Assembly (NCBI GenBank): GCA_017522515.1
Contig: JAFWZH010000087.1
Coordinates: forward strand, 1-34,358
DNA: 34,358 bases
Source: Clostridia bacterium
GTDB lineage: Bacteria; Bacillota_A; Clostridia; UBA1212; UBA1255
Direction of reading: 5' to 3'
The notes beneath the pieces were generated by a model. It saw nothing but the letters and a program-made list of their open reading frames with translations. It did not search any database and was not told the DNA's origin. Of the stretch, positions 1-7,847 are shown piece after piece. Each line of letters starts with the position of its first letter. Position 1 is the stretch's first letter. Position numbers and translations under genes: made by a program.

Positions 1-15
1 TAAAACTAATAAATA

Positions 16-1599
16 GTGGTCGAAGAAAAAGTATTTGCTGATTCGATTAAGAAGTGTTACACTTATGACAGTGTTGGAAGAGTGATTGAAACGGTAGTCA
101 AGAATATAAGTGATGATTCAGCTATTGAAAAAGAAACGTTTAATTACGATGCAGCCGGAAACATTACAGACGCACCAAACAGTTGCTTCCAATATGATAC
201 CAACAACAGAGTTGTGGTGTTCGATGGTAATCAGGTAAGTTATGACCTTGATGGTAATATGTTAAGTGAAGGGGTCAGATGCTTTACTTATGACTCTACC
301 AATAAACTTATTACCGCAGACGGACATACTTACACATACAACGCAGAGGGAGTACGAATCCGTAATCTTTGCGAGTGTGGAGAAGAAACAACATATACGT
401 ACAATACTAACTGCAAGTTAAGCCAGCTTCTTATGAAGACGACTGACGGAGTAGTTACAAAGTATGTATACGGCAAGGGACTGATAGGCGAAGAAGTAGA
501 TAATGCTTTTAAAACTTATCATTTTGATTTCAGAGGAAGTACAATTGCCATTACAGATGCAAGTGGAGCTATTATGGATACTTTTGCATATGATACTTAT
601 GGCAAATGTATAAGCAGAACCGGTACAAGTGATGTAATCTTTGGCTACAACGGCAGAGATGGTGTTGTAACTGACAGTAACGGACTTATTTATATGAGAG
701 CGAGATACTACTCGCCCGAAATGAAGAGGTTTATTAACGCAGACATTGTCGCAGGTTCTATCACTAATGCTGTAACACTTAACCGCTTTGCGTACGCAAA
801 CGGAAACCCGGTATCTCTTGTGGACCCGTTTGGGTTGAGTGCAGAACGTAGCCTCTTGATTAATGAAATATCAAAGTATTCAGGAAATTGGGAAAAGGCA
901 ATTTTGGTTACACACCATACTCTCCCGGTTGTTGGCCATTCTGAAATATTTTTTATGAATGAAGATAATGAGTGGATTTGGGTGGAGTTTAATCTTGAGG
1001 GTTATAGTGGTTTAGACCTCGTGAAAAATAAACATAAAGCTTGTGTTTCTTTGAAAGATGTAAATCATCCTTTATATAGTGACTTTTTTGATGGTGAATT
1101 CAGTTATGTTGAATTAACAGGAAATTTTAATAAAAGTGTAAAACTTGCCTGCTATTATGCCCAGAATGATAATAAGGATTTTGGTGGTTACAATTTGTTT
1201 GTAAATAATTGTGCTGATTTTACTGACTGCTTACTTGAAGTTGCTGATGTTGATGGAATGTTTTCAAAAATTATGATTGAGGAAGATGATTTTGTTTCTA
1301 TACCTAGGGTTAGAGAACTAAAAACTTCAGCTGCTTCTCTTTTGGATTCAGGCATATACAATGTTGTTAAAGGACTTGAAAACTCTGGAAAAGAAATCAA
1401 ACGATATGATTTTATTGGAAGTGATTTAGCAGGAAATGTTTTAATTGGCACAGGTAATATGATTGATAAAGGTACTGACTGGGTCGGAGATTTTGTTGGG
1501 GATGCTATAGGAATTTACAATGATGGCATGGCTCCGATTAAAGACTTGGTTGGCATCGGAGTAAAAAAAGTTTGGGAAATGATAAGCCCGTGGCAATAA
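16..1599 (+). pseudogene. RHS repeat protein C-terminal tip with cysteine-hydrolase-like toxin domain (5'-truncated)
   Basis: Residues 1 to about 130 carry YD-repeats (YDSVGRV, YDAAGN, YDLDGNM). Residues about 155 to 275 are the RHS core, with RGSTIAITDASG, YMRARYYSPEMKRFINAD and the closing NPVSLVDPFGLS. RHS proteins are normally well over 1000 residues, so most of the shell is missing. Three in-frame stops (1-3, 7-9, 10-12) precede the GTG at 16, and no ribosome binding site is visible, so this is probably a displaced or silent tip rather than an intact gene. After residue 276 the sequence diverges, as expected for a polymorphic toxin tip. H308 in VVGHSEIF and C399 in VNNCADFTD sit about 90 residues apart, in the order seen in circularly permuted papain-like hydrolases (LRAT/PPPDE type). 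That activity is inferred from the motifs only. The end (about 430-527) is glycine-rich with no clear motif. The lipoprotein 13 bases downstream may be its immunity partner. Confidence 0.75.
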
Positions 1600-1612
1600 T
1601 TAAGGAGGAATT

Positions 1613-2221
1613 ATGTATAAAAAGACGATAATGATATTTCTTATAGTTATTATGATTACTTTGTGTGGGTGTAGTAGCCTTGGCATTAAGCAGGCACTTG
1701 ATTTAGATGAGGATTTGCATATCAAATTTAATTATCTTGAGAATGAGAACATTGAGTTTCAAGGTAATGAATATTATCTATCTCCCATGAGCTTTCTGTG
1801 GAATGGAAAGGAAACTCGTACTAATCTTAAATATTTAGGATGGGTCGGGGAAAGATTTTTTTATCATTCGAATGTTTTAGGAAATTCTACAGAACCTCCC
1901 GTTTTCTTGTATGTTATAGAAACAGCCGAAACATATTTTATAAAGGATTATAACTATATTGATGATGAATTTTTGATTGAAGGAACTGATGATGTTATTT
2001 GTTTTGGTGATGATTTATTAGAGATTGATTGTGGCATCGGAATTGCGCCTTCACCCAATGTAGATATTATTATATCGTCTGTTAAATATCCCGAATTAAA
2101 GGCTGAATTGAGTGTCTTTTTTAGTGGAGTCAGTTGGTACGCAAAGTCAAGTGGGTTGCAAACTTTTAAATTGTCAGATCATTTCGTTTCTGTTTTAAAT
2201 GAGAATTCTTTACTTTTTTGA
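1613..2221 (+). CDS. small lipoprotein, candidate immunity protein for the RHS tip
   Basis: A 202-residue protein begins at an ATG preceded by a strong AAGGAGG site, 13 bases after the RHS tip stops. The N-terminus is a lipoprotein signal: two lysines, a hydrophobic core, and lipobox TLCGC with the acylated cysteine at residue 20. The mature part is acidic and rich in aromatic and beta-forming residues. I recognise no family. Position directly behind a toxin-bearing RHS tip is the usual place for the cognate immunity gene, and membrane anchoring would suit neutralisation of a toxin acting outside or at the membrane. That role is inference from position only. It could equally be an unrelated surface lipoprotein carried with the cassette. 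Confidence 0.6.
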   Translation: MYKKTIMIFLIVIMITLCGCSSLGIKQALDLDEDLHIKFNYLENENIEFQGNEYYLSPMSFLWNGKETRTNLKYLGWVGERFFYHSNVLGNSTEPPVFLYVIETAETYFIKDYNYIDDEFLIEGTDDVICFGDDLLEIDCGIGIAPSPNVDIIISSVKYPELKAELSVFFSGVSWYAKSSGLQTFKLSDHFVSVLNENSLLF

Positions 2222-2339
2222 TAAAAAAGACATATTATAAAACAGAAAATTGTTAAGCAACTCGTTTGATTGGGTTTATATTTTTCTTTCTTAAGTGACT
2301 GGAAATTTCTATCGCGTAAAATTTTAAAAAATCTTTTTT

Positions 2340-2373
2340 AACCCTGACATATTTTGTCGGGGTTATTTTTTAT
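2340..2373 (+). terminator. rho-independent terminator after the RHS tip and lipoprotein
   Basis: A 10-base-pair stem (2340-2349 with 2355-2364, one G-T wobble at 2345/2359) closes a 5-base loop and is followed by a run of T at 2366-2371. It lies in the 199-base gap between the lipoprotein gene and the next operon, where I see no other gene. It would end the transcript of the toxin and its candidate immunity gene. Confidence 0.8.
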
Positions 2374-2420
2374 ACTTAATTTGCAGCTGTAAATATGAAT
2401 TTATTTAAAAGGAGAGAATC

Positions 2421-2954
2421 ATGAAGATACTAATTATATTAATGATTTTAATTATTTTACTCGTGACAGTTTTTTTGTGTTTTTTTATTAAAGCAAAAAA
2501 GAAAATTGTTAATACATTAAAGACGGATGAAAAGGATATAATTCTAATAAATAACCTTTCTTCAAAGAGCTATTTTATGCAAACGCTACGTCATTATCCA
2601 TGCTCGATTTCGGATTTTGGTTTAAAAAAATGTGACGATGGCACATATTATCGTGAGGAGGATCAGTCTTATTGGATATCAAAGTCTTTATATGATTTGG
2701 GATATGGCAGAGAAAAAGGTTTTTGTAAATTACCTCTGCTTTCTTTTGAAGAATTGATTGCACTTGCTTTTGATGATAATGTCAATAATAGTGATATTGT
2801 TTGCGTGATGAATCATTGGGGAGCTATTTCAGTTTTGACTGATGATTATTATGAAAAAACAAATGAGTACATTAATCTGATGATGACAGTAGATATGAAT
2901 TTCAGAAAGAAATACGACGAAGTGATCGAATATATCATTACTAAGGGGGAATAA
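2421..2954 (+). CDS. membrane-anchored protein of unknown function
   Basis: A 177-residue protein with a clear AAGGAGAG site eight bases before the ATG. Residues 1 to about 26 form one very hydrophobic helix followed by a lysine cluster (KAKKK), suggesting an N-terminal membrane anchor. The remainder has no lipobox and is acidic; WISKSLYDLGYG and IVCVMNHWGAIS are its most distinctive stretches. I do not recognise the family. Only three bases separate it from the next gene, so the two are likely co-transcribed and translationally linked. It sits between two toxin-module relics, so it could be an orphan immunity or passenger gene of the RHS locus. Nothing in the sequence proves that. Confidence 0.6.
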   Translation: MKILIILMILIILLVTVFLCFFIKAKKKIVNTLKTDEKDIILINNLSSKSYFMQTLRHYPCSISDFGLKKCDDGTYYREEDQSYWISKSLYDLGYGREKGFCKLPLLSFEELIALAFDDNVNNSDIVCVMNHWGAISVLTDDYYEKTNEYINLMMTVDMNFRKKYDEVIEYIITKGE

Positions 2955-2957
2955 AGA

Positions 2958-4109
2958 ATGAAACGGTATATTTATATAGAACTTGATACATCAAACTGTA
3001 CAGAGATACACCAATATGAGTATTTTGAAAAGATGACAAAATATTGTGTAGGTATAGATTCTGAACTGATAAATAAAACAGTATATGTTTCTTATGAGGA
3101 AACAGAGGAAAATCTTCGTGTAATTAATAATTTAAATCGTTATTTTAATGATAATTATACGATACATGAATGTGACCTACATTTATTTAAAAAGGATAAT
3201 GAATCAATAATTAAACATGATATAAACCCGTCTGTTCCAATAACAGCATTTCCGTACATTTCTATGTTTTTGCCGGTTTTATTGAAAGACGCACAGTTTC
3301 AGTCGTGGTATTACTGTCATTTTTTAAATTTAATCTGTATCAATGACAGAGATTTTTACACATATACGGATGACAGAAATTTTATGAATGACGTTATTGT
3401 TAAAAACGATATACGATATGACAAATATATATCAATAAAAAAAGACATGTTTGTAGAAGCAATTAAGGACGATTGTTATATCTATACGTGGATAGATAGC
3501 TGTTATTCCGGAGATTGGGATGGAACAAACAGCCGTCACGAGGCTCATCCGATACTGATTTATGGAGTCGATTTGAAACGCAATATATATTATTGTTATA
3601 GATTTTCTCCTATGAAAGGTGTTTTTTTGTGTGAGTATGATATTGATATGGTACATAAGTCTATTGATAGTGCAAGAGTTGAGATAGGAGATCATGTTGA
3701 TGATTCACATTTGGTTATTTTTAGATTGAAAAAAATACACGAAAAAGATTTATTTAATGAGAGCAGATTTTTAAGAGAATTAGGAAATTATATTTTTTCT
3801 TCTGGAGAGAAAGTCGAACAGTATACAAGAGCAGAAATACAGACTTCAAAGGAACATGAACTTTTATTTGGTCTTGATGTTACTCGAAATATTATTGATT
3901 TGTTCTTGGGTAATAAACACAATCATCATTTCGATTATCGTATGATTCATTTGATTACAGAGCATAAGAGGGTGTTGTACAATAAGTGGAGCATTTGCAG
4001 GCGCAATGAATCCTTCGTTCTGCTTTGTTGCAGGTACAACTGTTCTCACTACACTTGGCAAGAAAGCTATAGAGAATATTCAAGTTGGAGATATTATTCC
4101 TTGTGTTGA
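2958..4109 (+). CDS. uncharacterised protein with papain-C39/BtrH-like motifs, C-terminus probably replaced
   Basis: The 383-residue frame starts at an ATG behind AAGGGGG, three bases after the upstream gene. Residues about 118-128 (WYYCHFLNL, with C120-H121) and 190-202 (SRHEAHPILIYGVD, with H194 and H197) resemble proteins of unknown role in peptide-natural-product clusters that carry a BtrH/C39-like N-terminal fold. The resemblance is from memory and weak. From about residue 343 the protein stops looking natural and becomes rich in Cys, Arg and Trp (LLCCRYNCSHYTW). The same DNA in another frame encodes a convincing Hint domain beginning near 3985. The simplest reading is that the original 3' end was lost by recombination with a toxin cassette and translation now runs out of frame to the stop at 4109. 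About 340 N-terminal residues are likely authentic. Confidence 0.6.
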   Translation: MKRYIYIELDTSNCTEIHQYEYFEKMTKYCVGIDSELINKTVYVSYEETEENLRVINNLNRYFNDNYTIHECDLHLFKKDNESIIKHDINPSVPITAFPYISMFLPVLLKDAQFQSWYYCHFLNLICINDRDFYTYTDDRNFMNDVIVKNDIRYDKYISIKKDMFVEAIKDDCYIYTWIDSCYSGDWDGTNSRHEAHPILIYGVDLKRNIYYCYRFSPMKGVFLCEYDIDMVHKSIDSARVEIGDHVDDSHLVIFRLKKIHEKDLFNESRFLRELGNYIFSSGEKVEQYTRAEIQTSKEHELLFGLDVTRNIIDLFLGNKHNHHFDYRMIHLITEHKRVLYNKWSICRRNESFVLLCCRYNCSHYTWQESYREYSSWRYYSLC

Positions 4110-4408
4110 CCACATTACAGGCGAACTTGCAGCGAAAAAGGTAGTAACAACAACAGTTAATAAGGTTTCTCGTATTACTGAACTTGATATCAATGGAGAA
4201 ATTATACAATGTACCGAAACACATCCCTTCTGTGTCAACCACATGGTTACAATTGACACTGGAACAAGTTCATATCTTTCAACGAACTATTAAAGAACTT
4301 CCTGAATTGTTCATACAAGAAGAAACAATGAAGTTATTTGAAAGATATAATTTGAAACAGTGTTTTTCATTTCCACCTTCGAATTATAAATTAGCTAATA
4401 ATATGTAA
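3985..4408 (+). pseudogene. Hint (pretoxin hedgehog/intein) domain relic with degraded toxin tail
   Basis: From 3985 one frame reads SGAFAGAMNPSFCFVAGTTV, the usual entry into a Hint domain of RHS and related toxins. It continues with TTLGKKAIENIQVGD and ends in ECTETHPF, covering the nucleophilic Cys, the IQVGD turn and the TxTxxHPF block. The frame is lost soon after HPF and stops at 4293, while a second frame (to the stop at 4408) carries VHIFQRTIKELPELF and FERYNLKQC. The second half of Hint and most of the toxin domain are absent. No start codon with a ribosome binding site is visible, and the 5' part overlaps the end of the preceding gene out of frame. This fits an orphan toxin tip left by cassette displacement. 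The tail might be a nuclease remnant, but too little remains to say. Confidence 0.7.
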
Positions 4409-4430
4409 AATAATTATAGGAGTACATGTT

Positions 4431-4823
4431 ATGAAAAAAATAACTTCACTGAATTTTATTGATTTGTCTGAAACATTGATAGAAGGAACCAAACGCCTTT
4501 TAGTAAACAAGAAAAAGAATTTTTTATAATAGAGTATCCAAAATTTCAAAACTTAGGTGTTCAGCTCGACCTTTCTCGTAACGGGGCTTTGAAAGTAGAT
4601 GCAATCAAAAAATATATGGATAACATAACATTGATGGGATATACAAAATAATAGATTCCGTGGTAAAATGCTATTTTGGCAAGATGTACTTTTAGGTTTA
4701 AGTGATGAATATCTTAAAGGAAAGCTTAATCAAATAGAGGAATTAGAAGAAACTCGTTTGCACTTGAATGGTAGCCCGTTTCATTCATATTCGAGAATTG
4801 TAACAAGTACAGTAAGAATCTAA
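4431..4823 (+). pseudogene. small gene broken by two compensating frameshifts, probable dead immunity gene
   Basis: An ATG at 4431 follows a TAGGAG site and opens MKKITSLNFIDLSETLIEGT, then stops after about 33 codons. The reading resumes in another frame from about 4490 (QTPFSKQEKEFFIIEYPKF, then DLSRNGALKVDAIKKYMD) to a TAA at 4649. It then returns to the first frame (NNRFRGKMLFWQDVLLGLSD, HPFHS-like SPFHSYSRIVTSTVRI) and stops at 4821-4823. Joined, it makes a protein of about 130 residues with normal composition. The two shifts cancel, so this looks like one recently damaged gene rather than three small ones. Its place straight after a toxin-tip relic suggests a lost immunity protein. I could not name the family. 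Confidence 0.65.
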
Positions 4824-4840
4824 TATATGAGGTGTTAAAT

Positions 4841-7648
4841 ATGAAAAAAATTTTAAAAAATATTTTTACTTGCTTTATTTTTCTTTTTTTATTTATGGTT
4901 TGCTCCTGTTCTCAGGGAGAAAACGTAAAACCTATTCATGAAGAAAAAGAAATAATTGATATTTCCAAGTTGCCGACTAAAGGTGTATTTACGGAAGGTG
5001 GATATACTGTAGATGAACCAGTTTTGAAATTTGGCACAGGTGGATTACGTTCTGCTGGCTGTCATTCTATCGGAAAAATTGATTTGAGAAAATATAATAA
5101 GGTTATCGTATATTATGGTAACATCGAAAATGTTAGTGAAATAGGCACATTAGTACTTAAAACCTCAACAGAATACTATGTTGGAACTACTGAGTGTACA
5201 CCTGCAAAACAATGGACGGACAGAAATACAAGCGTTACATTTGACATCTCAAACATTAGGGAGGCAGGAGAAATGTTCCTTGAATTAAAAGATGCGGAAA
5301 ATGGTATTGTAGTTAATAAAATAGAACTTGTTGTAAATGAAAACCCTATAGGTATTTATCCTGAATACGAATATGATAGTGTATTTATATGCGGCAGTGG
5401 GGCGGATTTGAATACTTATTATGAAAAATCATACGATGATTACAATGCAACGTGTAAATTCTATAAAGATAAAGGTTTTACAATATACAACCAAAATGAG
5501 AAAAACGGAAATCATTTTACTACTTTTGTTCGTGGCAGTAAAATGGCGCACGTTTATTGGATTGCTTGCGAAGAAGAATTGAATGTAATCTATTCAGACA
5601 CAAACGGAGCAAACTTGCCACCACAAAAGCCAGCTGTTACAACAGGTTCATACAAAACAACTGTTACACAGATAAAAGGCGACGGAAATGATGTAACTGG
5701 ATATATTTACCAACTTGCTGATGGCAGCTTCATAATTTATGACGGTGGCAATGCAGCATGCGCAGACGAAATTAAAAATACTTTAACAACTTTAAGTGGC
5801 GGAAAAGAAATAATAGTTCGTGCTTGGGTACTTACAGTTGCAGAAAGTAATAATTACGGAGCATTCTCAGCTTTTGCATCAAAATATGCATCAAGCATCA
5901 AATTGGAAACAATTATCACTGCTCCAATAAGCGAGAAGATTTCGTCACCAGTATCAAAAACATATTTAACAAGCACATTAAAAACAGATGCTGCGAAATT
6001 TAGTGGTGTAAAAGTTTGCTATGCACATACAGGAATGGATTTCACATTCTGTAATGTAAAAATGGAAATACTTTTCACAGCAGAAGAACAATATATCTGC
6101 GATGTTCCGAGAATTGAAAAAGGAAGTACAGAAGCTGCAGAATTTAGAAACACATCACTCGTATCAAGAATCGTAACGGATAATTGTAATGTAATGATGC
6201 TATCAAATATAGGACTTAACAGTGCAAGAAGAATGGTAATATATTACAGAGATTATCTAAAGAGTGATATATGTCAAATGGCAGAAAATGGTCTTGGAGA
6301 CCTTTCAATGTACATTTATAATGTAATAGAAGCACCTACACTTTTCTGCCCGGCAACAACAAATACATTTAATACAAATACAACGAATAAAACAGTAAGA
6401 GACACACTTGCAAAATCTGTTGCAACTAAGAAGGTTATTCTTCTTGATTCAGCAGAAAATTCAATTGTACTCGATGATGTAGTAAAGCGTGATACAACTG
6501 CTGCTGATAACTTCACAGGCATACTTAATCCAGCTACACTCACTGTTGGATATGAATATACTTGCTTTAATGCAGATAAAATGTATTACTATTTCGACAT
6601 TACAGCAGCTCAAGCTAAAGGTGTAATGGCATATTATGCAACTAATGGATATGAAGCATACAGTACATTCATTGGAAATGGAAATTATGCTGCAACATAT
6701 ACAAAAGGCGCTGAAATGATTCATATGTATTGGTATGAAATCGAAAACAGAATGACAATAGTCAAATCATCAAACGGAGCTAATACGCTTCCTGATAAGG
6801 CTTTAGCGAACATAACAGGCAATTTTGATACGAGTATAACACAGCTTAAATCAAAACAGATTAATGGCATGGGTTATGTGATTCAGCTTGAAGATGGCAG
6901 CTTTATCATTTATGACGGTGGATACAGAGATACAACAGATACAGAAATATTAGACGAGCTTTGGGGAACTCTCAATGATTTAACACCTGATGGAAATAGA
7001 ATAATAATCCGTGCATGGATAATCACACATCCACATGGTGACCATTATGGAACATTTGTAAACTTCTGTAATACGTATGCTAAGAATGTAACTTTAGAAA
7101 CAATGATAGTAAATCAGATAACTGAAGAAGTGAGACGTATGCAGGCAAATGATGGTTATTTACAAAAATATTTAGCCGCAGACGTTGCTAAGTTCGAGGA
7201 AACTGTTATTTGTAATGTATATCCTGGAATGGTATTTGATTTTGGAAGTCTGAGAATGGAAATATTAGGTACTTATCATGATGCATATATACTTTCAACA
7301 CCAAAAGGCACAAGCAACAACACTTGCGTTGTTTCAAGATTGGTAACAGAAAATGACCAAATGTTATTACTTGCAGATGCAGGAGTAGACCAAATGGAGC
7401 CAATGGCTGCATACTTTGGAGATTATTTGAAATCTACAAATTGTCAGGTTTCACACCACGGTGTTGAGGATTGTCCGTTGATAATATACAGACATATCCA
7501 GGCTTCAAGACTTTGGTATCCTTGTGATACGTATCTTTATAACCTTACTGACAGAGATGCTGATGTTAGAAAGGCACTTAAGGAGTCAAAGTATACTAAG
7601 GAAATACTTCTTCATGATTTGACAAGAAAGACAAGAACTTTAGGTTGA
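4841..7648 (+). CDS. lipoprotein with tandem metallo-beta-lactamase-fold units, first unit inactive
   Basis: The ATG at 4841 has GAGGTG six bases upstream and is preferred to the GTG at 4832, which lies inside that site. The signal ends in lipobox VCSC, acylated at C23. Residues about 35-165 look like a beta-sandwich, perhaps carbohydrate-binding. Two homologous units of about 350 residues follow. They share the phrases MAHVYW/MIHMYW, GSFIIYDGG, IIVRAW/IIIRAW and VSRLVT. The second has the full metal site: H730-x-H732-x-D734-H735 (THPHGDHYG), D846 (LADAG) and H872-H873 (SHHG). In the first, the same places read TVAESNNYG (from residue 332), LSNIG and AENG, so every ligand is gone. The second unit probably hydrolyses a phosphoester or similar surface substrate, as in ComEC-like hydrolases. 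The first is likely structural or binding. Confidence 0.8.
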   Translation: MKKILKNIFTCFIFLFLFMVCSCSQGENVKPIHEEKEIIDISKLPTKGVFTEGGYTVDEPVLKFGTGGLRSAGCHSIGKIDLRKYNKVIVYYGNIENVSEIGTLVLKTSTEYYVGTTECTPAKQWTDRNTSVTFDISNIREAGEMFLELKDAENGIVVNKIELVVNENPIGIYPEYEYDSVFICGSGADLNTYYEKSYDDYNATCKFYKDKGFTIYNQNEKNGNHFTTFVRGSKMAHVYWIACEEELNVIYSDTNGANLPPQKPAVTTGSYKTTVTQIKGDGNDVTGYIYQLADGSFIIYDGGNAACADEIKNTLTTLSGGKEIIVRAWVLTVAESNNYGAFSAFASKYASSIKLETIITAPISEKISSPVSKTYLTSTLKTDAAKFSGVKVCYAHTGMDFTFCNVKMEILFTAEEQYICDVPRIEKGSTEAAEFRNTSLVSRIVTDNCNVMMLSNIGLNSARRMVIYYRDYLKSDICQMAENGLGDLSMYIYNVIEAPTLFCPATTNTFNTNTTNKTVRDTLAKSVATKKVILLDSAENSIVLDDVVKRDTTAADNFTGILNPATLTVGYEYTCFNADKMYYYFDITAAQAKGVMAYYATNGYEAYSTFIGNGNYAATYTKGAEMIHMYWYEIENRMTIVKSSNGANTLPDKALANITGNFDTSITQLKSKQINGMGYVIQLEDGSFIIYDGGYRDTTDTEILDELWGTLNDLTPDGNRIIIRAWIITHPHGDHYGTFVNFCNTYAKNVTLETMIVNQITEEVRRMQANDGYLQKYLAADVAKFEETVICNVYPGMVFDFGSLRMEILGTYHDAYILSTPKGTSNNTCVVSRLVTENDQMLLLADAGVDQMEPMAAYFGDYLKSTNCQVSHHGVEDCPLIIYRHIQASRLWYPCDTYLYNLTDRDADVRKALKESKYTKEILLHDLTRKTRTLG

Positions 7649-7847
7649 AAAAATAAGGCAATTTAAATTATTAGTCGATACTACAAATCTCTTAATAATT
7701 TATCCAAGATTATACAAAATGGATCCGAACGACCGTAATAGACAATATAAAGAACAAGACTCTGTTGGAGTAGTGAAAATTGACTTTTGCGAAGAAAAGA
7801 CATATAATCTCAATAACAATTATCTAAAATTCCGGAGGTTTTTATGA
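7644..7847 (+). other. short open stretch before the hexosaminidase gene, possible coding remnant
   Basis: The 195-base gap between the lipoprotein and the GH20 gene has no promoter or terminator that I can see. One frame is open from 7644 to a TGA at 7845-7847 and reads plausibly as protein (NLLIIYPRLYKMDPNDRNRQ, then GVVKIDFCEEKTYNL). Its only ATG is at 7719, without a ribosome binding site. The stop overlaps the next start as ATGA, the usual form of translational coupling. This may be the end of a deleted gene, or chance. Confidence 0.25.

Noticed and set aside
4015..4109. Cys-rich C-terminus of the 383-residue protein as a metal-binding domain
   Set aside because: The cysteines arise because the DNA is a Hint domain read in the wrong frame; codon and residue patterns are natural only in the Hint frame.
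3985..4293. Functional intein
   Set aside because: It has only the N-terminal Hint blocks, has no host-protein extein and no C-terminal HN splice block, so it is a pretoxin Hint relic.
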